A stretch of 64,000 bases of DNA from Rossellomorea aquimaris (GTDB lineage Bacteria; Bacillota; Bacilli; Bacillales; Bacillaceae_B), in assembly GCF_000935355.1 (NCBI RefSeq), contig NZ_JXZC01000008.1:62001-126000 (forward strand). The letters run 5' to 3'. Made by a program: the position numbers and the translations under genes. The notes beneath the pieces are model-generated. The model saw nothing but the letters and a program-made list of their open reading frames with translations, ran no database searches and was not told the DNA's origin. This document shows, piece by piece, positions 58,458-64,000 of this stretch. Each line of letters begins with the position of its first letter. Within the stretch, counting starts at the first letter, position 1.

Positions 58458-58787
58458 ATGGTAGGTGAGCGCATTAAGAAACTGCGTGAGCAGAAAGGAT
58501 TAACAATTAATGAATTAGCATTTCATTCTAATGTTTCTAAGTCTTACATTAGCTCCATAGAAAGGGGGCTGCAGAAAAACCCCTCTATTAAAGTATTAAA
58601 AAAAATTGCACTCACTTTGGATACTTCACTAGAAAATATAATCTCTGCGCATAATAAAGTAATGATTCTTGGCGAAGAATGGATTGAACCCCTTGAACAT
58701 GCTATTGAGCACGGATTAACCAAAGAAGAATTTCATGACTTCCTTTCTTTCATTCAATTCAAAAGGAGTAAGCATAACAATGAATAG
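58458..58787 (+). CDS. SinR/SlrR-like repressor paralog
   Basis: 109 residues from ATG 58458 (AAGGAG nine bases upstream). Nearly the same layout as SinR: HTH with S-K-S-Y-I-S-S-I-E-R-G-L-Q-K-N-P-S and a C-terminal hook L-T-K-E-E-F-H-D-F. It overlaps the sortase gene by eight bases. It could heterodimerise with SinR or bind SinI, as SlrR does in B. subtilis; here it is tied to a sortase locus. Confidence 0.8.
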   Translation: MVGERIKKLREQKGLTINELAFHSNVSKSYISSIERGLQKNPSIKVLKKIALTLDTSLENIISAHNKVMILGEEWIEPLEHAIEHGLTKEEFHDFLSFIQFKRSKHNNE

Positions 58788-59373
58788 ACTACTATTAGTT
58801 ATTGGATCTATTCTTCTAATCATAGGATTAGGTTGTTCCGTTTTCGCTATTTCTAAGATAAATAAACAAGAAGGTGCTCAGTCTGAGACCTTAAATGAGG
58901 CAAAAAAAATCATTCTAAATGATTCTAATGGAAGCTTAGAAAGTCTTGAAACAGTCAATATGCAATATAATTTTAAAAGAGGAGATGTGATAGGGGTTTT
59001 GAATATTCCTAGATTAGAGCGTGAAGTTCCAATTATTTCAGGTACTAATGAAGATGAATTAGAAAGAGGAGTTGGTCACGTCTCATCAACTAAACTTCCT
59101 GGACAACAAGATCGAATTTTCCTTGCTGGTCATCGGGATACCGTATTCACACAAATGGGGGAATTAAGAAAAGGGGATATTTTAACCATTCAGTTGAAGA
59201 CCGGTGAGTATGAGTATGAGATTTTTGAGACATTGATTGTGGATGAGAGTAATCTATCCGTCCTTGAGCCCACCACTCCCGAAGAAATCCTCACCCTTTC
59301 CACCTGCTATCCTTTCGAATATCTTTCAAGCACAGAGGAGCGTTATATCATAAATGCCCGAAAAATATATTAA
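58780..59373 (+). CDS. srtD: Class D sortase
   Basis: 197 residues from ATG 58780, inside the end of the SinR-like gene. N-terminal membrane anchor (about 3-23), catalytic His in L-A-G-H-R-D, Cys in T-L-S-T-C-Y-P-F, and Arg in E-E-R-Y-I-I-N-A-R. It would cleave L-P-N-T-A of the divergent surface protein and attach it to the wall. Confidence 0.88.
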   Translation: MNRLLLVIGSILLIIGLGCSVFAISKINKQEGAQSETLNEAKKIILNDSNGSLESLETVNMQYNFKRGDVIGVLNIPRLEREVPIISGTNEDELERGVGHVSSTKLPGQQDRIFLAGHRDTVFTQMGELRKGDILTIQLKTGEYEYEIFETLIVDESNLSVLEPTTPEEILTLSTCYPFEYLSSTEERYIINARKIY

Positions 59374-59400
59374 AACGCAGAGGCTATGCTTGCCTCTGCG
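59372..59400 (-). terminator. Terminator between sortase and lipoprotein genes
   Basis: CGCAGAGGC and GCCTCTGCG pair perfectly; TTTTAAT follows on the minus strand. Confidence 0.75.
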
Positions 59401-59407
59401 CCCTATA

Positions 59408-59704
59408 TTACTCGTCCTTATTATCCGGATCCTGCATATCCTTATCATCTTCTACAGCGTCTTCTTCAGGCGTGTTGTTATCCTTCGCTGCATCTTTGTC
59501 ACCTGGCTCGTTTTGGTCTTCTGACTCAGGTAAATTCTCTTCACCCATGTCGCCGTCATTCTCGTTCATACCATCTTCTTCAGGCATTTCTTCTTCTGTT
59601 GGTGCCTCATCTTCCGGAGGAGGCTCCTGGTCTGCATTACATCCTACAAGAAGCATGGCAGCAAGTGCTGATCCACCAAGAATAGATAATAATTTTTTGC
59701 TCAT
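59408..59704 (-). CDS. Highly acidic small lipoprotein
   Basis: 98 residues: signal peptide with lipobox L-L-V-G-C (Cys 22), mature part almost wholly Asp/Glu/Pro/Asn/Lys and probably disordered. RBS AAAGGAGT. Overlapping frames on the other strand mirror its repetitive codons and are discounted. Function unknown. Confidence 0.75.
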   Translation of the reverse strand: MSKKLLSILGGSALAAMLLVGCNADQEPPPEDEAPTEEEMPEEDGMNENDGDMGEENLPESEDQNEPGDKDAAKDNNTPEEDAVEDDKDMQDPDNKDE

Positions 59705-59845
59705 GATGTATTACTCCTTTCTAACGTGTATGTTAGTTAATGTAAGACCGTTACTTTGGTCTTTCGTTAGCATTCCCTGAAAAAGAATTAACTTGCATTT
59801 TGAAGGGAACTTTTTTGGAGAAATTTTATTTGAGCATTTGACAAA

Positions 59846-59888
59846 AAAAACGGGCCTGAAGTGAACGAATCACACCAAACCCAGTTAC
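59846..59888 (-). terminator. Probable terminator of fabZ
   Basis: GGG...CCC arms with internal pairing are followed on the minus strand by T8, just past the fabZ stop. Confidence 0.6.
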
Positions 59889-59895
59889 AAACAGA

Positions 59896-60330
59896 CTATT
59901 CTTGTTTATCTCCAAGAGCAAACATCATTTCCAATTCGCAGGCAACCTCACCATCAACCGTCGCCACGCCTTTGCCTTTACCGATAGGCCCTTTAAAGCG
60001 GATCATTTCAACCTCAAGTCTCAGCTGATCTCCCGGCTTTACTTGGCGCTTGAAACGACATTTATCAATGCCTGTAAAGAAGGCTAAACGCCCACGGTTA
60101 TCCTCCACTTTCAGCATGGCCACAGCTCCGACCTGAGCCAGTGCCTCTACAATCAGCACACCTGGCATAACAGGATAATCAGGGAAATGTCCATTGAAAA
60201 ACTCCTCATTCGCCGTTACATTCTTAATCCCCACTGCTTTCTTGCCTTCTTCCACCTCAAGGATTCTATCCACCAACAAAAACGGATAACGATGGGGAAT
60301 GATTTCTTTAATTTGATTAATATCAAGCAT
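59896..60330 (-). CDS. fabZ: 3-hydroxyacyl-ACP dehydratase
   Basis: 144 residues, a hot-dog fold with H-R-Y-P-F-L-L-V-D and the catalytic H-F-P-x-x-P-V-M-P-G-V-L. It dehydrates 3-hydroxyacyl-ACP in fatty-acid elongation. Position next to flhP/flhO/mbl matches ywpB/fabZ of B. subtilis. Confidence 0.95.
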   Translation of the reverse strand: MLDINQIKEIIPHRYPFLLVDRILEVEEGKKAVGIKNVTANEEFFNGHFPDYPVMPGVLIVEALAQVGAVAMLKVEDNRGRLAFFTGIDKCRFKRQVKPGDQLRLEVEMIRFKGPIGKGKGVATVDGEVACELEMMFALGDKQE

Positions 60331-60404
60331 TTAAAACTCCTCCTACCAATATGTATGTACACCTTATTGTATCTAAAGTGAATGTGGAAAGGCAACAACC
60401 TGGA

Positions 60405-60497
60405 GAGGGACGGACCTCATCAAATTACCCATCTGTATCAAAAGCCTATGAAGTCAGGGTTCTATTAAGAAGAATCGCAAGTTAGAGGTCCGTCCCT
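60405..60497. repeat. REP-like inverted pair upstream of fabZ (1)
   Basis: GAGGGACGGACCTC (60405-60418) and GAGGTCCGTCCCT (60485-60497) face each other across 66 bp. The whole 60331-60694 gap holds only this pair and the next. Confidence 0.85.
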
Positions 60498-60593
60498 ACA
60501 TTTATACCTCCGTGAAAAAGGATCGCCTCTTCATACAAAGAGTGCGATCCTTCAATAGTTATGGTTATGTTGTTGGCATTTTATCTGCTCCGA

Positions 60594-60688
60594 AAGGGAC
60601 GGACCTCGAATACTAAGCTCCATTACAATGACCCCCCGTGATATCAGGAATCTTTGCCCTAAGCTGAATATTTCGAGGTCCGTCCCTC
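60594..60688. repeat. REP-like inverted pair upstream of fabZ (2)
   Basis: AAGGGACGGACCTC (60594-60607) and GAGGTCCGTCCCTC (60675-60688) face each other across 67 bp, ending 6 bp from the EpuA-like gene stop. Confidence 0.85.
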
Positions 60689-60694
60689 AGAAAG

Positions 60695-60973
60695 TTAATT
60701 TTTTTTGACGATGTCGATGATGTGCTGCCAGGTTTCTGCTTTGAATACGTCGGCTGCTTTGCCGTCTCCGATGCCTGCAAAGCCTATGACGGCACCCAGT
60801 GCGAGACTTCCTGCAAGAAGAAGGATAAACAGAAGGATTCTGAGCCAGATCGGCAGCATGCGCACACGCACCCAGCGCGTCGGCTTGGATTCGTCCTTTT
60901 GCTTGACTTTTTTTTCTGCTTTTACTGATTCTCTTGTCGTTTTCTCTTCTTGTAGTAGCTCTTTTTCACTCAT
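60695..60973 (-). CDS. EpuA-like membrane protein (RNAP-beta annotation family)
   Basis: 92 residues: a charged Lys/Glu-rich N-terminal half, W-x-R-V-R-x-x-P-I-W-L-R, one membrane helix (about 45-67) and a short amphipathic end. This is the family often labelled DNA-directed RNA polymerase subunit beta/EpuA; the name does not imply a polymerase role. It starts 16 bp after flhP. Confidence 0.75.
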   Translation of the reverse strand: MSEKELLQEEKTTRESVKAEKKVKQKDESKPTRWVRVRMLPIWLRILLFILLLAGSLALGAVIGFAGIGDGKAADVFKAETWQHIIDIVKKN

Positions 60974-60988
60974 AGCATTTAACTCCTT

Positions 60989-61831
60989 TTAGCGTATCCC
61001 ATTTACAAGGCCCATCATTTGATCTGCAAGGGAGATCGAGCGGGCCTGAAATTGATATGATCGTTGGACATTCAGCATGTCCGTCATTTCTTTGCTTATA
61101 TCAACGTTTGATGCCTCTAACGAATTCTGGATCATTGAGATATCAGCACGTCCTCTGCCAAGGACATTCGTTACGATTTCATCTTCCGTAACACCCAGCC
61201 CGTCCAGGTTCACTGGTAAACCTAACAGGTTACCGCCAAACTGCTGAAGGAACTGAGGCTTTTCAACCGTGACGATTCCCAGGTTGAATTGCTGATTAGC
61301 TTCGCCTGAATCCATAACCGTCAGCGTTCCATTGTCCCCTAACTGAAAGGAAGAAGCATCTTCTGAAAATGTAATATAGTTATCGTTCTCATCCAGGACC
61401 GGCAAGCCGCTTCCGTTTACAAGCATCGCTTCACCATTCCCGGTTGGACTGACAAAGAATGCCCCGTCCCTCGTATAGCGCACGGCACTCCCGTTATCAT
61501 CAGCAGCAAGGACTTTAAAGAACTGACCCTCATTTGTTAAAGCAAAATCCAATTGGCGGCCCGTTGATTTTAAAGATCCCTGGTTTAAGATCAGTTGAGA
61601 CTGTGAAAGCTTTGCACCACTGCCTTCCCGTATTCCAAGGGGGGTAAGTCTACCTGGCTCAAATTCATCTATACGTTGATTCTTAACCTGCTGCACAAGT
61701 AGCTCAGAGAATGTCGCTTCCCTTCGCTTATATCCAATTGTATTTGCATTCGAGAGATTATGACCAATCATGTCCATTTGTTTCTGCAATTGACCTAATG
61801 TGTTGGTTGCTGTAATCATCGTTCGATTCAA
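60989..61831 (-). CDS. flhP: Flagellar hook-basal body protein (FlgG-like)
   Basis: 280 residues with the rod-protein N-terminus L-G-Q-L-Q-K-Q-M-D-M-I-G-H-N-L-S-N-A-N-T and the C-terminal S-N-V-D-I-S-K-E-M-T-D-M-L-N-V-Q-R-S-Y. A distal-rod/hook component of the basal body. It follows flhO in the order flhO-flhP known from B. subtilis, downstream of mbl. Confidence 0.9.
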   Translation of the reverse strand: MNRTMITATNTLGQLQKQMDMIGHNLSNANTIGYKRREATFSELLVQQVKNQRIDEFEPGRLTPLGIREGSGAKLSQSQLILNQGSLKSTGRQLDFALTNEGQFFKVLAADDNGSAVRYTRDGAFFVSPTGNGEAMLVNGSGLPVLDENDNYITFSEDASSFQLGDNGTLTVMDSGEANQQFNLGIVTVEKPQFLQQFGGNLLGLPVNLDGLGVTEDEIVTNVLGRGRADISMIQNSLEASNVDISKEMTDMLNVQRSYQFQARSISLADQMMGLVNGIR

Positions 61832-61891
61832 GACGTGTTCCCCCCTATTATAAGGTATTCAGTGGCGAAATTCATTTACAATCTTTAACTA

Positions 61892-62740
61892 TCAGTTGAC
61901 CCGTCCAATTTCGTTCGCTGCTTTTTCCATACTTCGATCATACGCTTGAAGGACTTTTTGATTCGCTTCAAAGGCTCTGTACGCTGATAACATATCCGTC
62001 ATCGTACGGGAAGCATCCACATTGGATCTTTCAAGAAAGCCCTGCTTGATGGTAAAAGAAACATCGTTTTCCTCATAAGCATTTGGAAGAGGCTCATTGC
62101 CTTCTGTCGCAAATAACCCGTCTCCCTCTTTCACAAGTCGATTGGGATTGTCTGAATAGCCTACGCCTAAAGAAGCCACAATGCTTCCATCGACAACGAT
62201 CTGTCCTTTTTCCCCAACCGTGAACTGCTCACTGTCCAGTTGAATGCGCTCACCATTTTCATCCAGAATATAATAACCGCTGTTCGACGTTAAAAAGCCG
62301 TTCCCATTCACAGTCAGATTCCCGTTTCGTGTATAGCGTGGATTGCCATCAGCACCTTCCACCGTGAGAAAAACGGATCCAATTGTCCCTGTTTCCCCAT
62401 TTGTCGGCATGGAACCGTCCAGTAGTGCAATGTCCAAGTTTCTTCCTGTTTCCTGAAGGTCTCCCTGAAGAAAAGAAGGAATCGCTTCTTGCATATACAC
62501 ACCCGTATTAAGAGGTCCCACCTTTTGATTAAAAGGAAGGGAAAGTCCTTTCTCTGTCGGGATGGATGTTGAATCCATACGTTCCAGGAGCATTTCAGGA
62601 AATGCCCGCATGGATGCCTGATCCGCTTTATAACCCGGCGTATTCGCATTTGACATATTGTTCGTTAACATTTCAGTCTTGCGTTGTTGAGAAAGCATTC
62701 CTGATGCTACAGTATAAAATCCTCGAAACATGTTTTCCAC
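61892..62740 (-). CDS. flhO: Flagellar hook-basal body protein (FlgF/G-like)
   Basis: 282 residues with A-S-G-M-L-S-Q-Q-R-K...T-N-N-M-S-N-A-N-T-P-G at the N-terminus and S-N-V-D-A-S-R-T-M-T-D-M-L-S-A-Y-R-A-F-E-A-N-Q-K near the C-terminus. Paralogous to FlhP; both build the rod/hook junction. Confidence 0.9.
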   Translation of the reverse strand: MENMFRGFYTVASGMLSQQRKTEMLTNNMSNANTPGYKADQASMRAFPEMLLERMDSTSIPTEKGLSLPFNQKVGPLNTGVYMQEAIPSFLQGDLQETGRNLDIALLDGSMPTNGETGTIGSVFLTVEGADGNPRYTRNGNLTVNGNGFLTSNSGYYILDENGERIQLDSEQFTVGEKGQIVVDGSIVASLGVGYSDNPNRLVKEGDGLFATEGNEPLPNAYEENDVSFTIKQGFLERSNVDASRTMTDMLSAYRAFEANQKVLQAYDRSMEKAANEIGRVN

Positions 62741-62802
62741 CTCGTAACTGTGTCAGCCGTTTTTATATCGGATGAATGGTGCGATATTTTTATAAGAAAA
62801 AT

Positions 62803-63813
62803 TTATCCAATTCGTCTTCTTGAAATTTTATCGATGTTTTCGAGCATTAAACCGGTTCCGACCGCTACGCAATCCATAGGGTTTTCAGCAATGAGTACCG
62901 GTACTTTCAGTTCTTCTGCAAGAAGGGTATCCATTCCGTGAAGAAGTGCTCCCCCGCCTGTTAAAATGACCCCGCGGTCAATAATATCCGCTGATAATTC
63001 CGGTGGAGTCTTCTCAAGGACATTTTTAGCAGCCTGTACAATGACAGCAACCGATTCACGAAGAGCCCCTTCAATTTCCGTAGCTGTCACGGTAATGGTG
63101 CGAGGAAGGCCAGATACCATGTCACGTCCGCGGATGCTCATTTCTCTCCGTTCTTCATCAAATGTTTCTGAGAATACTGTACCAATGTTCACCTTGATAT
63201 CTTCAGCAGTACGTTCCCCGATCAGAAGCTTGTACTCTTTTTTAATATAGTTGAGGATTTCTTGGTCAAACTTATCCCCTGCCATTTTAATGGACTGGCT
63301 TGTCACGATGTCACCCATGGAAAGAACCGCTACATCCGTCGTTCCTCCACCGATGTCGACGACCATGTTTCCTGTAGGATTGAAGATATCCATCCCCGCT
63401 CCAATGGCTGCCACTTTCGGTTCTTCTTCTAAGTAGATCTTCTTACCGCCGCTCTTCTCAGCCGCTTCCCTGATCGCCTTCTGCTCTACACTCGTGATGT
63501 TCGTCGGGCAGCAAATCAAGATTCTTGGCTTAGAAAGAAACCCTTTTACATTCAATTTATTGATAAAATGCTTCAGCATCGCTTCTGTCACATCAAAGTC
63601 AGCAATGACCCCATCTTTTAACGGACGGGTCGCCACAATGTTTCCAGGAGTACGCCCGACCATGCGACGCGCTTCTTCCCCAACTGCTAATACCTTACCT
63701 GTATTCTTATCCAAAGCCACAACCGATGGCTCATTCAAGACAATCCCTTTACCTTTAACATGAATCAAAACATTAGCCGTACCAAGATCAATCCCAATAT
63801 CTTTCGCGAACAT
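62803..63813 (-). CDS. mbl: MreB-like rod-shape protein Mbl
   Basis: 336 residues from ATG 63813, nine bases after GGGAG; the longer frame to 63858 is an extension through the leader. Actin-fold motifs G-I-D-L-G-T-A-N, D-I-G-G-G-T-T-D and L-T-G-G-G-A-L are intact. The N-terminus M-F-A-K-D-I-G-I-D and the flhOP neighbourhood identify Mbl rather than MreB. It guides sidewall peptidoglycan synthesis. Confidence 0.94.
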   Translation of the reverse strand: MFAKDIGIDLGTANVLIHVKGKGIVLNEPSVVALDKNTGKVLAVGEEARRMVGRTPGNIVATRPLKDGVIADFDVTEAMLKHFINKLNVKGFLSKPRILICCPTNITSVEQKAIREAAEKSGGKKIYLEEEPKVAAIGAGMDIFNPTGNMVVDIGGGTTDVAVLSMGDIVTSQSIKMAGDKFDQEILNYIKKEYKLLIGERTAEDIKVNIGTVFSETFDEERREMSIRGRDMVSGLPRTITVTATEIEGALRESVAVIVQAAKNVLEKTPPELSADIIDRGVILTGGGALLHGMDTLLAEELKVPVLIAENPMDCVAVGTGLMLENIDKISRRRIG

Positions 63814-64000
63814 CTTGTGTTTCTCCCTTCTTCTTCTACAATTCATCATTATTTTCATCTATGGTTTCATCTTTATGTCATTACGTTAAAACGTTAAGGC
63901 AAAACTTTCACCTAATTAATTATTTTACCATAAATATGTCGAATGTAGGTATTGTATGTCAAAAAAATGTATTGATATTGTTATTTATTTGGAAAAGTAT

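Overview
The window reads as a chromosomal segment of a low-to-medium G+C Gram-positive of the family Bacillaceae. Several stretches follow the Bacillus subtilis gene order (ywqBA and ywqCDE; ssbB, ywpF, fabZ, flhP, flhO, mbl; hutPHUIG), ribosome binding sites are of the AGGAGG type and many starts are GTG or TTG. I cannot name the genus. The PlcR/PapR-like locus and the dispersed GAGGTCCGTCCCTC repeat argue against B. subtilis itself.

Layout. 0.1-3.3 kb: a TcaA/YvbJ-like zinc-ribbon membrane protein, a 35-codon ORF coupled to a lipoprotein, and a two-TM coiled-coil protein. 3.4-7.7 kb: a broken HEPN-like gene and a secreted polymorphic toxin (TSP3 repeats, VWA, CdiA-type C-terminal RNase-like domain) with its probable immunity gene. 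9-25.5 kb: a leftward capsule/EPS locus. It begins with the tyrosine-kinase module ywqCDE, passes through an EAR (epsC) antitermination RNA and an intrinsic terminator, then runs galU, sugar transferase, tagD, glycosyltransferases, wzx, a TagB/F-like transferase, wzy, PHP and phosphoribosyltransferase genes, rmlACDB and pgcA. 25.7-30.8 kb: cell-wall proteins (SGNH hydrolase, LysM-NlpC/P60, CWB2-CAP, LytR-CpsA-Psr).

30.8-36.1 kb: a PlcR-like regulator opposite a secreted pheromone precursor carrying four ELPPVY copies, small unknown genes, and an ECF sigma factor with a putative anti-sigma factor. 36.4-42.5 kb: the histidine-utilisation operon with a terminator between hutP and hutH. 42.8-47.7 kb: a RAYT (REP-associated tyrosine transposase), small regulators and a YknWX-like pair whose adaptor gene is frameshifted. 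47.9-54.5 kb: alkaline phosphatase, two 20.5-bp-phased repeat arrays, the SWIM/SNF2 pair ywqBA and a third 21-bp array. 55-59.7 kb: ssb, ywpF, sinR convergent with sinI (preceded by a c-di-GMP-I riboswitch and a leader ORF), an LPNTA surface protein, a second SinR-like repressor and a class D sortase. 59.9-64 kb: fabZ, an EpuA-like gene, flhP, flhO, mbl.

Together the genes centre on envelope and matrix construction and the switches that govern it: SinR/SinI, c-di-GMP, EAR antitermination, peptide quorum sensing and an ECF sigma factor. Across the core-gene parts, but absent from the 32-kb span containing the toxin and EPS loci, lie 27 copies of a short repeat. Eleven are inside coding sequence and a RAYT gene sits among them.
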